Below, piece after piece: positions 27,523 to 35,944 of a stretch of 64,000 nucleotides of DNA; within the stretch, counting starts at the first letter, position 1; the number at the start of each line of letters is the position of its first letter. The DNA comes from Aquabacterium soli (lineage in GTDB: Bacteria > Pseudomonadota > Gammaproteobacteria > Burkholderiales > Burkholderiaceae_C): positions 218,654-282,653 of the forward strand of contig NZ_RSED01000008.1 in NCBI RefSeq assembly GCF_003933735.1. The letters run 5' to 3'. The notes beneath the pieces are model-generated. The model was given only the letters and a program-made list of their open reading frames with translations. It was not told the origin of the DNA and did not search any database. Both the position numbers and the translations under genes were made by a program.

Positions 27523-28365
27523 CTACTCGTCCAGGTCGTGCACCTTGCGGTAGGCCGCCTCTGGTGACAGCGTCAGCAGATCGGCGATGTCGGCGATATC
27601 GTCGGGCAGCGCCGCTTCGGCGTGCGGGTTGTCCCAGCCGTACTGGGTGTGCCTGGCCACGCGCACAGCCAACGTCACCGTGCGCACCTGCGGGTGGCGC
27701 GCATGGCGTTCATCAGTGCACCTGATCAACAGGTCCGGCAACTGCCACGCCCGCATCAGCGCGGGCGCCAGATCCACCAGTTGCACGCCCAGCACCTCTT
27801 TCTGGGCATCGGCCGAGCGCAAGGCCGGATCCTGCTCCAGGCGTTCGGCCAGGGTCTGGGCCAGGCGTGGCGCATGGCACCACAGCATCATGTCGGCAAA
27901 GCCATGGAGCATGGCCGCCTCGTGGATGATCACAGCGTCTTCATCCTGACGATGCAGTGCGAAGCTGTAGGCCAGGTGGGCGGCCCGCCGGCTGCGGTGA
28001 ACGACCTTGTTGAGGCCCTCCAGGGCCTGCGCCCGCCCGGTGAACCAGGTCTCTGTGGTGGTCTGGGTACTGAAGGCTTTGAAGAAGGGCTCGATGCCCA
28101 GCATCAAGATGGCGCCTGTCAGTGACTCCGGCGGCTCGATGTTCAGCCGGGTGCAGTAGCGCGAGACATGCACCAGCACCTTCAACGTCATCAAGGGATC
28201 GCTGCTGATCTCCTGTGCCAGCAGGTGGGCGTCGACATTGCCCTTGGCTTCTTCCTGCTCATGCAGGGCGGCGATGTCCAGGGCAGTGCCGGGCAGCACG
28301 GGGATGTCCGCGTCTGACAGGGCGTTGATCCATGCGGACAGGTTGGGCAGCGCTTGGTCGATCAT
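27523..28365 (-). CDS. HDOD-domain signalling protein
   Basis: A 280-residue protein made largely of an HDOD domain (about 20-215), an HD-related fold that lacks catalytic metal ligands and is found in bacterial signalling proteins. Segments such as AQEISSDPLMTLKVLVHVSR and ILMLGIEPFFKAFS fit the domain; HEAAMLHGFADMMLW is its central helix region. No output domain is attached. It lies downstream of a chalcone-isomerase-like gene on the same strand with a possible attenuator between them. Confidence 0.8.
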   Translation of the reverse strand: MIDQALPNLSAWINALSDADIPVLPGTALDIAALHEQEEAKGNVDAHLLAQEISSDPLMTLKVLVHVSRYCTRLNIEPPESLTGAILMLGIEPFFKAFSTQTTTETWFTGRAQALEGLNKVVHRSRRAAHLAYSFALHRQDEDAVIIHEAAMLHGFADMMLWCHAPRLAQTLAERLEQDPALRSADAQKEVLGVQLVDLAPALMRAWQLPDLLIRCTDERHARHPQVRTVTLAVRVARHTQYGWDNPHAEAALPDDIADIADLLTLSPEAAYRKVHDLDE

Positions 28366-28410
28366 GGCGTCGGCGAAGAGAGCGACGATGCCCTGTTATC
28401 GGCAGAATTG

Positions 28411-28460
28411 AAAAAAGGTGCAAGGGGGCGCACCCTCGAATGCGCTTGAATTGAGGGTGC
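28411..28460 (-). terminator. Alternative hairpins with T6 tract between the chalcone-isomerase-like and HDOD genes
   Basis: Read on the minus strand, GCACCCTC (28460-28453) pairs with GAGGGTGC (28437-28430), 8 bp. The same downstream arm supplies GGTGC (28434-28430), which pairs with GCACC (28421-28417) directly before TTTTTT (28416-28411). The two stems exclude each other, an arrangement like an attenuator; it may also be a plain terminator. Confidence 0.5.
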
Positions 28461-28468
28461 CCCGGGCA

Positions 28469-29050
28469 TTATTGGCGCCCCAGCAGGGCGGCCTTCAGGC
28501 TGGCATCCACCGGCTTGGGGCCCAGCCAGATGCGCAGCAGGCCCTGGAAGAACTCTTCGCCAGGGATGTCGGCACCCTGCTGTTTGCCATCCAGGTAGAT
28601 GCGCGTCCCGGATTGGGGCAGGTAATCGATCTTCACCACCGTGCCCTTGCGGGCCGAGCCCACCTGCTCCATCAGGCGGCTCAGCTCCTGCAGGCGGGGC
28701 AGGTAGCGATCGTACTGCTCGGCCGAATTGTTGGCCTTGAAGCCTTTGATGAGCGCCCCGACGAAGTCCTGCGCAGTGACATCGCGCAGCAACACGGTGT
28801 GCACGCTCTTGGCGCCGGGCTGGTTGAGGGCTTCTTCGGTGGTGCTGCCCTTGTGCGGCAGGTACAGGCTGGCAACGTAGACGTCGATCACCACCTTTTC
28901 ACGTACCCCTGCGCCATTGAGTTGCAGCTTCTGGTTGGCCACCTCGATGGTGTCCTCGAAACGCACGCCGTCCACCTCGATGGCGGCCCAGGCCGGTGCG
29001 GACAGCCCGGCCAGGGTGGCAAGGGAGAGGGCGGTGACTAGTTTCTTCAT
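28469..29050 (-). CDS. Secreted chalcone-isomerase-like protein
   Basis: A 193-residue protein with a clear signal peptide (MKKLVTALSLATLAGLSAPAWA, cut near residue 23) and the chalcone isomerase-like fold of PF16036 (FEDTIEVANQKLQLNGAGVR, VYVASLYLPHKG, GEEFFQGLLRIWLGPKP). Bacterial members are periplasmic and of unknown function; true chalcone isomerase activity is unlikely. GGAG seven bases upstream supports ATG 29050; a further in-frame ATG at 29068 is not needed. The last residues (VDASLKAALLG) are typical of the family. Confidence 0.85.
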   Translation of the reverse strand: MKKLVTALSLATLAGLSAPAWAAIEVDGVRFEDTIEVANQKLQLNGAGVREKVVIDVYVASLYLPHKGSTTEEALNQPGAKSVHTVLLRDVTAQDFVGALIKGFKANNSAEQYDRYLPRLQELSRLMEQVGSARKGTVVKIDYLPQSGTRIYLDGKQQGADIPGEEFFQGLLRIWLGPKPVDASLKAALLGRQ

Positions 29051-29309
29051 GGTGTGGCTCCATTCCATCTAATGTGATCAGTTTAGGTGTTTACCCTTTT
29101 ATTTGCTGGGCGGTGCGGCTGGGGCTTTCCGGATTTCAAAGGACTGAGCCTTCAAAAAGCCACACCATTGCGTGCCCATCGGCAAGCGACGTGCCGGTTG
29201 CAGGCAGAATCGCCCCTGACCTCGCAGCCACAAGCCGAGGCCATGGCCCCACCCGGGTGCATTCCGCCTGGTATTTGCAGGGGAGTGTGCCGGTCTACAG
29301 CACTACCCC

Positions 29310-30095
29310 ATGACGTTTCTGGTCATCGACATTGGCAACACCCGCCTGAAATGGGGGCTGTACGAACAGGCCCATCCCGAGTCGCCTCTGCTGCACCAGG
29401 GTGCCGTGGTGCTGGAAGACATCGATGGCCTGTGGGAGTCGGCCTGGCAGCACCTGCCGCGCCCTGAGGGCATGCTGGGCTGTGTGGTGGCAGGCGAAGC
29501 CATCAAGCGGCGCGTTGAAGAACACCTGAACCGGTGGGGACTGCAGCCTCGCTGGCTGGTCGCCACGCCCCGTGCGGGCGGTGTCAACAACGGGTATGAC
29601 CATCCCCACCGGCTGGGCGCAGACCGCTGGGCGGCCCTGGTCGGTGCGCGGCATGAAGCCTTGACCCAGGGTGTTGCCCGCGCCGCCGCGCTGGTGATCA
29701 TGGTGGGCACGGCCGTGACCATCGATGCGCTGGACACACAAGGCAACTTCCTGGGCGGGGCGATCATGCCCGGCTTCGGCCTGATGCTGCGCGCGCTCGA
29801 AACAGGCACAGCCGGCTTGAAGGTGCCGATGGGCACGGCCACTGATTTTCCCACCAACACCAGCGATGCGCTCACCAGCGGCGGCACCGATGCGATCGCG
29901 GGCGCGGTCGATCGTGCCTACCGCCGGCTGGCCCGGCGCGAAGGCTGCGATCCCTTGCTGCTGATGTCAGGCGGTGCGGCGCCGAAGCTGCTGTCGCTGG
30001 CAGACGAGCTGCCTGTGCGCTTCGTGGACCACCTCATTTTCCTGGGCCTGCTGGTGCTGGCCGCCGAGCAGGGGCTGGGCCGCCAGACCTCGTGA
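29310..30095 (+). CDS. coaX: Type III pantothenate kinase (CoaX)
   Basis: CoaX phosphorylates pantothenate in the first step of CoA synthesis. The 261-residue protein has the phosphate motif DIGNTRLKWG at the N-terminus, the LGADRWAAL motif with the catalytic Asp, and GTAVTIDALD. It is an ASKHA-fold enzyme insensitive to CoA feedback and usually needs a monovalent cation. It often follows birA, but birA is not adjacent here. It stands alone on the plus strand, converging on hslU with 12 bases between. Confidence 0.94.
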   Translation: MTFLVIDIGNTRLKWGLYEQAHPESPLLHQGAVVLEDIDGLWESAWQHLPRPEGMLGCVVAGEAIKRRVEEHLNRWGLQPRWLVATPRAGGVNNGYDHPHRLGADRWAALVGARHEALTQGVARAAALVIMVGTAVTIDALDTQGNFLGGAIMPGFGLMLRALETGTAGLKVPMGTATDFPTNTSDALTSGGTDAIAGAVDRAYRRLARREGCDPLLLMSGGAAPKLLSLADELPVRFVDHLIFLGLLVLAAEQGLGRQTS

Positions 30096-30107
30096 CCCGC
30101 CGGCCTG

Positions 30108-31439
30108 TCAGAGGATGAAGCGCGACAGGTCTTCGTTGCGTGCCAGCTCGCCCAGGCTGGTGTCCACCTGGGTGCCATCGATGCTGCGTGTCTGACCTGA
30201 CAGGTTGGGCGCGCTGAAGCTCAGGTCTTCCAGCAGGCGCTCCATCACGGTCGACAAACGCCGTGCGCCGATGTTCTCGGTGCGCTCGTTCACTTCGAAG
30301 GCGATCTGCGCGATGCGGCGGATGGCTTCAGGGGTGAACTCCAGCGTCACACCTTCGGCCAGCAGCAGGGCCTGGTACTGCTTGATCAGGCTGGCGCTCG
30401 GCTGGGTCAGGATGGCCTCAAAATCATCCACCGACAGCGATTGCAACTCCACCCGGATGGGAAAGCGCCCTTGCAGCTCGGGGATCAGGTCGCTGGGCCG
30501 GCTGAGGTGGAAGGCGCCAGACGCGATGAACAGGATGTGGTCGGTGCGGACCATGCCGTACTTGGTGTTCACCGTGGTGCCTTCGACCAGAGGCAGCAGA
30601 TCGCGCTGCACGCCCTGGCGCGACACCTCGGCGCCCTGGCCCTCGGCGCGGCTGGCCACCTTGTCGATCTCGTCGATGAAGACGATGCCGTTCTGCTCGG
30701 CTTTCTCCAGCGCACGGGCCTTGATCTCTTCTTCGTTGACCAGCTTGGCGGCTTCTTCGTCGATCAGCTGGGCGCGGGCCTCGGCCAGCTTGAGCTTGCG
30801 CAGCTTCTTGCGCTCAGGCCCCAGCTGCGAGAACATGCCGCGCAATTGCTCGGCCATGTCTTCCATGCCGGCCGGCCCCATGATCTCGACCGTGGGCTTG
30901 GCATCGGCCAGCTCCAGCTCGATCTCCTTGTCGTCCAGCGCGCCCTCGCGCAGGCGCTTGCGCATCACCTGCCGGGCGGTGCTGTCGCTGCCTTGCGTAG
31001 CGGTGAAGCCCACATCGTGGCGTGGCGGTGGCACCAGCACGTCCAGCAGGCGCTCTTCGGCGGCGTCCTCGGCGCGCATGCGCTGCAGCTTGATCTGGTG
31101 CGCGCGCTCCTGCTTGATGGCCACTTCGACCAGGTCGCGCACGATGGTGTCCACATCTTTGCCCACGTAGCCCACCTCGGTGAACTTGGTGGCCTCGACC
31201 TTCACGAACGGTGCGTCGGCCAGCTTGGCCAGGCGGCGAGCGATCTCGGTCTTGCCCACGCCGGTGGGGCCGATCATCAGGATGTTCTTGGGCGTGATCT
31301 CGCCGCGCATGGGCTGCTCGACCTGCTGGCGGCGCCAGCGGTTGCGCAGGGCGATGGCGACGGCACGCTTGGCGTTCTTCTGGCCAATGATGTGGCTGTC
31401 GAGTTCACTGACGATTTCTTGCGGGGTCATGGCGCTCAT
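30108..31439 (-). CDS. hslU: ATP-dependent protease ATPase subunit HslU
   Basis: HslU is the AAA+ unfoldase of the HslUV protease. The 443-residue protein has Walker [17 protein letters not shown] near residue 58, Walker [11 protein letters not shown] near 250, the GYVGKDV pore motif near 90, and the inserted I-domain between them. The C-terminus ([12 protein letters not shown]) is the tail that docks into HslV. Start [14 protein letters not shown] aligns with E. coli MSEMTPREIVSELD. It is downstream of hslV with a 136-base gap holding a repeat-like double hairpin. Confidence 0.96.
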   Translation of the reverse strand: MSAMTPQEIVSELDSHIIGQKNAKRAVAIALRNRWRRQQVEQPMRGEITPKNILMIGPTGVGKTEIARRLAKLADAPFVKVEATKFTEVGYVGKDVDTIVRDLVEVAIKQERAHQIKLQRMRAEDAAEERLLDVLVPPPRHDVGFTATQGSDSTARQVMRKRLREGALDDKEIELELADAKPTVEIMGPAGMEDMAEQLRGMFSQLGPERKKLRKLKLAEARAQLIDEEAAKLVNEEEIKARALEKAEQNGIVFIDEIDKVASRAEGQGAEVSRQGVQRDLLPLVEGTTVNTKYGMVRTDHILFIASGAFHLSRPSDLIPELQGRFPIRVELQSLSVDDFEAILTQPSASLIKQYQALLLAEGVTLEFTPEAIRRIAQIAFEVNERTENIGARRLSTVMERLLEDLSFSAPNLSGQTRSIDGTQVDTSLGELARNEDLSRFIL

Positions 31440-31530
31440 ATCAGTCGTCCGTGGCATGCGCCATCAAGGCCCGCCGAAGTCGGCCGAGCCGAGCAGCATC
31501 CGGCGGCCCGGCTCTGCCGGTCGAAAGGAT

Positions 31531-31560
31531 GCGCCCCCTTGAGGGGGCCGGCGAAGCCGG
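31531..31560. repeat. REP-like double hairpin between hslV and hslU
   Basis: GCCCCC-TTGA-GGGGGC (31533-31548) is followed directly by CCGGC-GAA-GCCGG (31548-31560), two adjacent stem-loops. From memory, similar CCCCTTGAGGGGG plus GAAGCC hairpins recur between genes in Comamonadaceae-type genomes. I see one copy in this window, so its repeat status is inference. It may act as a transcript-end or attenuation element in the hslVU mRNA. Confidence 0.5.
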
Positions 31561-31575
31561 TAGGGGGTGGGCCCT

Positions 31576-32127
31576 TCATTCCAATGTCTCTAGGGTGTGG
31601 TGCTGGTTGGTGTAGATGCACAGGTCACCAGCGATCTCCAGTGATTTCTTGACCACCTCGGCGGCACCGAGTTCCGTGTGCTGCAGCAGTGCCCGAGCCG
31701 CGGCCTGGGCGTAGGCTCCGCCGGAGCCGATGGCGACGATGCCCATCTCGGGTTCGAGCACATCGCCATTGCCGGTGATGATGAGCGAGGTCTCGCGGTC
31801 TGCCACCGCCAGCATGGCCTCCAGGCGGCGCAGCACACGGTCGGTGCGCCAGTCGCGGGTCAGCTCGACAGCAGCGCGCGCCAGATGGCCCTGGTGCTTC
31901 TCGAGCTTGGCCTCGAAGCGTTCGAACAGGGTGAAGGCATCGGCCGTGGCGCCGGCAAAGCCTGCCAGCACCTGGTCACGGTAGAGCTTGCGCACCTTGC
32001 GGGCGCTGGCCTTGACGACGATGTGGCCCAGGGTGACCTGGCCATCGCCACCGATGGCCACCTCCCAGTTGCCGGCGGCGTTGCGGCGGCGCACGCTCAC
32101 GATGGTCGTGCCGTGGTAGTTTTCCAT
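31576..32127 (-). CDS. hslV: ATP-dependent protease peptidase subunit HslV
   Basis: HslV is the proteasome-like threonine peptidase that works with HslU. The 183-residue precursor begins MENYHG followed by TTIVSVRR; removal of the first six residues exposes the catalytic Thr7. Other family segments are [32 protein letters not shown] and [19 protein letters not shown]. It starts 10 bases after the STAS-domain gene, so it is probably transcribed from the dksA or STAS promoter. Confidence 0.96.
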   Translation of the reverse strand: MENYHGTTIVSVRRRNAAGNWEVAIGGDGQVTLGHIVVKASARKVRKLYRDQVLAGFAGATADAFTLFERFEAKLEKHQGHLARAAVELTRDWRTDRVLRRLEAMLAVADRETSLIITGNGDVLEPEMGIVAIGSGGAYAQAAARALLQHTELGAAEVVKKSLEIAGDLCIYTNQHHTLETLE

Positions 32128-32137
32128 GTCAAGCCAG

Positions 32138-33922
32138 TCAAACGAGTTGGAGCTTGACCTTCGCGTGCTCGGTGATGCCCATGGCGCCGAAGAACAGCGC
32201 GACCAGGCGGTGCGGGTTCACGAAGGTCACGGTGCGGTGTTCGGCGCTGCGCGCGAGCACCCAGTTCAGCAGATCGCCGGCGGCGATGAAATCCACGCGG
32301 ATCAGGTGGGCGCAGTCGAGCTGCACGGCCACACTGGCACCCAGTTGCCCATCGAGCTCGGCCAGGGTGCTGCCGATGTCGCCGCTGAGCTGGCCGGACA
32401 GCTCCAGCGAGGCCATCTGGATGAACTCGATGTCGTCGTGCAGGATGGATTCGACGAAGCTGGTCGAGACCTCGCCGATGTGGCTGAGCGAGACCGTCTG
32501 CGTGCAGGTGGCGTCGCGGATGAGCTTGACCGTGCACTCGGGCGCCTCCCACGAAGGCGGCGACAGCTCATACGTGACGCAGTAGTCGATGGCGGCTTCG
32601 TCGAACTGGTCCGGGCGGTGCGCCAGGCGCAGCAGCTCCAGGCGCAGCATCCAGAGGTCGGGGTCGGCATCGCGGTTGCCCGTGGCCGACATGTCCGCCA
32701 GCACCTCGAGCAGGCGGTCCACGCCGATCCAGGTCATCTGCAGGGGCTCGCGCGCCCATTCCTTGAGCTGCTTGTGCAGCAGGCCGGAAGCCTCAGGCGT
32801 GATGGCTTCGACGCCTGCCCAGTCCATCACCCAGGGGCGGGGCAGCTGCAGCACCTCGCAGCGCAGGCGTCCCAGGGCGTCCGTGTCCATCAGGGGCGGG
32901 GCGATCCAGCCTTCCAGGGGGGCGCCGGCGGCATCCATCGCCGCGCGGGACTGGACAGGGGCGGGCTCCGCGGATGCGCTCGCCGGCGCCACCGTCTGGG
33001 TGCGGGCCGTCAGGTGGCGCGACACGCGCTCCGGCAGTGAATACCACTGCGGCGCCGACAGCCCGAACTGGTGCACGAAGGCATTGGCCAGGGTGTCGAA
33101 CTTGGGCTGTTGATCGAGGGCGCGGTACAGGTCGAACAGCACCATCCAGGTGTCGGATTGCCCATGCCGGGGCCCTCCGGGCTGGATCAGCGTCATCAGG
33201 TTGCGCTCGCACTGCTCGAAATCGGCATTGGCGAAGGCGATCACGGCCTCGTCGAGTTCGGGATCGTGCGTGATCTCGTTGACGTCCACCGCGAAGGCGT
33301 TGGTGAACCCAGTGGGCGCCATGGGCGACAGCACGGGGTTGCGGGCAATGGGTGGCTCGCCAGGCATGCGCGGCAGGTCGGCGCGGGCGGCCATCAGCAC
33401 GCTGTCGGGCACCGTGGTGGGGGCGTCCGGTGCCTGCATGGGCTGCGTCGGGATGTCGGTCGGGCTGAACGGACGGGTGGCCGCATAGCCATCGGCCGGC
33501 ATGGCTGCGGGCTGGGTGGGCGGGGAGGTGTCGCCGTGGTGCATCGGCGCCCCGCGCCGTGGCTCGCCCGCACCCACCATCTGCTGTTCGATGGCGTCGA
33601 TCTTGGCCTTGACGGTGACGTCCGACTTGGCGCTGCCGCTGTTGATCTTGGAGGATTCGGAATCCAGGTTGGACGGGCTGGTCAGGGCCAGCGCGCTGTC
33701 GTGGCTCAACCCCTCGCGCCGGATCTTGCGCAGCATGTCGAGCTCGCGTTTGCGCACGAAGTCGTTGCGCCGCTTGCGCTCGATCATGGCTTTGATCTCG
33801 GCCTTGGCGTATTCGCTCTCGCGGCTTTCAGCAGCGCTGGAGTCGAGCTCCGCCCAGTCCGTGGCCGGGTGGGACACGAACTTGACGACCTTTCGAAGAA
33901 AGTTGCTCGAGTCCTTGCTCAT
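32138..33922 (-). CDS. STAS-domain protein of unknown function
   Basis: A 594-residue cytoplasmic protein with no membrane segment. The first 75 residues are charged and helical ([23 protein letters not shown], given in part), then a Pro/Ala-rich linker (about 110-210), a helical middle part ([20 protein letters not shown]) that looks like a repeat scaffold, and a C-terminal STAS-like domain (about 490-590, [20 protein letters not shown]). STAS domains bind nucleotides or regulate anti-sigma systems, but no kinase partner is nearby. It sits between dksA and hslV. I do not know its function. Confidence 0.75.
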   Translation of the reverse strand: MSKDSSNFLRKVVKFVSHPATDWAELDSSAAESRESEYAKAEIKAMIERKRRNDFVRKRELDMLRKIRREGLSHDSALALTSPSNLDSESSKINSGSAKSDVTVKAKIDAIEQQMVGAGEPRRGAPMHHGDTSPPTQPAAMPADGYAATRPFSPTDIPTQPMQAPDAPTTVPDSVLMAARADLPRMPGEPPIARNPVLSPMAPTGFTNAFAVDVNEITHDPELDEAVIAFANADFEQCERNLMTLIQPGGPRHGQSDTWMVLFDLYRALDQQPKFDTLANAFVHQFGLSAPQWYSLPERVSRHLTARTQTVAPASASAEPAPVQSRAAMDAAGAPLEGWIAPPLMDTDALGRLRCEVLQLPRPWVMDWAGVEAITPEASGLLHKQLKEWAREPLQMTWIGVDRLLEVLADMSATGNRDADPDLWMLRLELLRLAHRPDQFDEAAIDYCVTYELSPPSWEAPECTVKLIRDATCTQTVSLSHIGEVSTSFVESILHDDIEFIQMASLELSGQLSGDIGSTLAELDGQLGASVAVQLDCAHLIRVDFIAAGDLLNWVLARSAEHRTVTFVNPHRLVALFFGAMGITEHAKVKLQLV

Positions 33923-33954
33923 GGGTGAGGCCGTGACAGCGCCGGGGCTAACGC

Positions 33955-34671
33955 TCAGTCTCCGAACATCTTCTGCTTGAGTTCGCGGCGCTGCTGCGCC
34001 TCGAGCGACAGCGTGGCGGTGGGGCGGGCCAGCAGGCGGCCCAGGCCGATGGGCTCGCCCGTTTCATCGCAGTAGCCGTAGTCGCCTGATTCGAGGCGGG
34101 TCAGGGCCTGCGAGATCTTCTTGAGCAGCTTGCGCTCGCGGTCGCGGGTGCGCAGCTCCAGGGCATGTTCTTCCTCGATGGTGGCACGGTCGGCCGGGTC
34201 GGGGACGATGGAGGTGTCTTCGCGCAGGTGCTCGGTGGTTTCACCGGCGTTGGACAGCAGGTCGTCCTTCAGGGCTTCCAGGCGGGTGCGGAAGGCTTCC
34301 TGCTGCTTGTCGCTCATGTACTCGCTGTCCGGCATGGCCAGCAGTTCGGCGTCGGTCAGTTCGCGGCCCGATTTGGTTTTCCAGGCGTTGGCGAGTTTGG
34401 AGTCGACCTTGGTCGCTGTAGTGGGCATGTTCTGGGAAACCTTGGAAGCTGATACTGCGGATTCGGCACTTGGGGCCGAAGCTTGAGCCGCCGTGGCGGC
34501 CGGCCGGCTAGCCGGCTTGCCCGCCTTGGCGGCTGGTGCGGTGGAGGACGGATCGGTTTTTGGAGCAGCCTTGGCCGTTGCCGGTGTCTTGGCTGGGGCC
34601 TTGGTAGCGGTCTTGGCAGGCGCCTTGGGCGTGGCTGTCTTGTCGGCCGCCTTGGCTGTGGTCTTGGTCAC
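33955..34671 (-). CDS. dksA: RNA polymerase-binding transcription factor DksA, cysteine-poor with Lys/Ala-rich tail
   Basis: DksA binds the RNA polymerase secondary channel and, with ppGpp, retunes rRNA and amino-acid promoters. In the 238-residue protein the coiled-coil part has MSDKQQEAFRTRLEALKDDL and a tip near DPADRATIEEE. The zinc finger is reduced: only one cysteine remains (YGYCDETGEPIG), and the later pair is replaced (TATLSLEAQQRRE). About 90 N-terminal residues are Lys/Ala/Pro repeats (AKTATKAPAKTPATAK). GTG 34671 was chosen because AAGGAGG lies five bases upstream; a GTG at 34693 lacks this. Standard DksA is about 150 residues. Confidence 0.92.
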   Translation of the reverse strand: MTKTTAKAADKTATPKAPAKTATKAPAKTPATAKAAPKTDPSSTAPAAKAGKPASRPAATAAQASAPSAESAVSASKVSQNMPTTATKVDSKLANAWKTKSGRELTDAELLAMPDSEYMSDKQQEAFRTRLEALKDDLLSNAGETTEHLREDTSIVPDPADRATIEEEHALELRTRDRERKLLKKISQALTRLESGDYGYCDETGEPIGLGRLLARPTATLSLEAQQRRELKQKMFGD

Positions 34672-34779
34672 AGGATCCTCCTTCCCGAAAAACACGTTCC
34701 ATCAGCTGGTGTGCTGGTCGGTGGCGAAGGGCCTCCGACCGCTCCATCATCTCACCCCGGCACAGCCGGAGCGCGCGGC

Positions 34780-34785
34780 ATTGTA
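34780..34785 (-). promoter_or_regulatory. -10 element for dksA
   Basis: TACAAT on the minus strand, in the context GGCTACAATG, lies about 110 bases upstream of the dksA GTG, just past the end of the COG0523 gene. No good -35 is found at 17 bases. It would allow dksA to be made independently of the upstream gene. Confidence 0.4.
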
Positions 34786-34792
34786 GCCACGA

Positions 34793-35860
34793 TCAGACCA
34801 GGCAGCCCTCCAGACCTGCCCTGAGCAGATCCTGAGGCAGGTCCAGGCCGATGAAAACCATCTTGCTGATCTTGGTCTCGCCAGGGGCCCACTTGGGCCC
34901 GACGTCGCTGCCCATCATCTGGTGCACGCCCTGGAACACGACCTTGCGGTCCATGCCCATCACGTTGAGCACGCCCTTGTAGCGCAGCATGCGCGGGCCG
35001 TAGATCTGCACCACCGAGCCCAGGAAATCCTCGAGCTTGGTCGGGTTGAAGGGGCGGTTGGATTTGAAGACGAAAGACTTGACGTCGTCGTCATGGCGGT
35101 GGTGGTGCGGGTGGTCGCAGTGCTCGCCGTGTTCGTGGTCGCCATGGTCATGGCCGCAATCGGGGCCGTGCTCATGGTGATGGTGGTCATGGCCGTGGCT
35201 GTCGTCCTTGAGGAAATCGGGGTCGATCTCCAGCTTGGCGTTCAGGTTGAAGCCACGCAGGTCGAACACCTCGTTGATCGACACCTCGCCGAAATGCGCG
35301 CGCTTTTGCGGGGCGCGCGGGTTCATGTGCTTGATGCGATGGGCGAGGGCGTCGACTTCGGCGGCGGGCACCAGGTCGGTCTTGCTGATGAAGACCTGGT
35401 CGGCGAAACCGATCTGGCGGCGCACTTCCTGGCGGGTGTCCAACTGGCTTTCGGCGTGCTTGGCATCGACCAGGGTGACGATGGCGTCCAGCAGGTACTG
35501 GTCGGCGATCTCGTCGTCCATGAAGAAGGTCTGCGCCACGGGGCCGGGGTCGGCCAGGCCGGTGGTTTCGATCACGACACGCTCGAAAGACAGCTCGCCG
35601 GCGCGCTTCTTGGCGGCCAGGTCGGTCAGCGTGGTGCGCAGGTCTTCGCGGATGGTGCAACAGACACAGCCGTTGTTCATCTGGATGATCTGCTCCTGCG
35701 TGTCGGACACGAGGATGTCGTTGTCGATGTTTTCTTCGCCGAACTCGTTTTCGATGACGGCGATCTTCTGGCCATGCGCTTCAGTGAGGATGCGCTTGAG
35801 CAACGTGGTCTTGCCACTGCCCAGGAAGCCGGTAAGGATGGTGACGGGAATCAGGCTCAT
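34793..35860 (-). CDS. COG0523 metallochaperone GTPase (CobW family)
   Basis: A G3E-family GTPase thought to deliver metal, usually zinc, to target proteins. The 355-residue protein has Walker A GFLGSGKTTLLKR, the metal-binding CxCC motif in NNGCVCCTIREDL, switch region ETTGLADPGP and SKTDL as the guanine-specificity motif, then a His-rich loop (about 218-258; DDSHGHDHHHHEHG) and the CobW C-terminal domain. MSLIPVTILTGFLGSGK is the normal start; upstream in-frame codons to 35899 are rejected. It is directly upstream of dksA. No Zur-like palindrome is seen in its upstream region. Confidence 0.92.
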   Translation of the reverse strand: MSLIPVTILTGFLGSGKTTLLKRILTEAHGQKIAVIENEFGEENIDNDILVSDTQEQIIQMNNGCVCCTIREDLRTTLTDLAAKKRAGELSFERVVIETTGLADPGPVAQTFFMDDEIADQYLLDAIVTLVDAKHAESQLDTRQEVRRQIGFADQVFISKTDLVPAAEVDALAHRIKHMNPRAPQKRAHFGEVSINEVFDLRGFNLNAKLEIDPDFLKDDSHGHDHHHHEHGPDCGHDHGDHEHGEHCDHPHHHRHDDDVKSFVFKSNRPFNPTKLEDFLGSVVQIYGPRMLRYKGVLNVMGMDRKVVFQGVHQMMGSDVGPKWAPGETKISKMVFIGLDLPQDLLRAGLEGCLV

Positions 35861-35944
35861 AACACAAGTGTAGCCGTGCTGGTGAGCCCGTGTGGCCACA
35901 GGGTTGCGCTATTCTTGCTGTGTCTCAACCACGACACCCCCTCT

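Noticed and set aside
34922..35944. 341-codon upstream extension of corC, antisense to the COG0523 gene
   Set aside because: The opposite strand holds a complete CobW-type GTPase, and the extension has His/Val/Gly-rich shadow composition.
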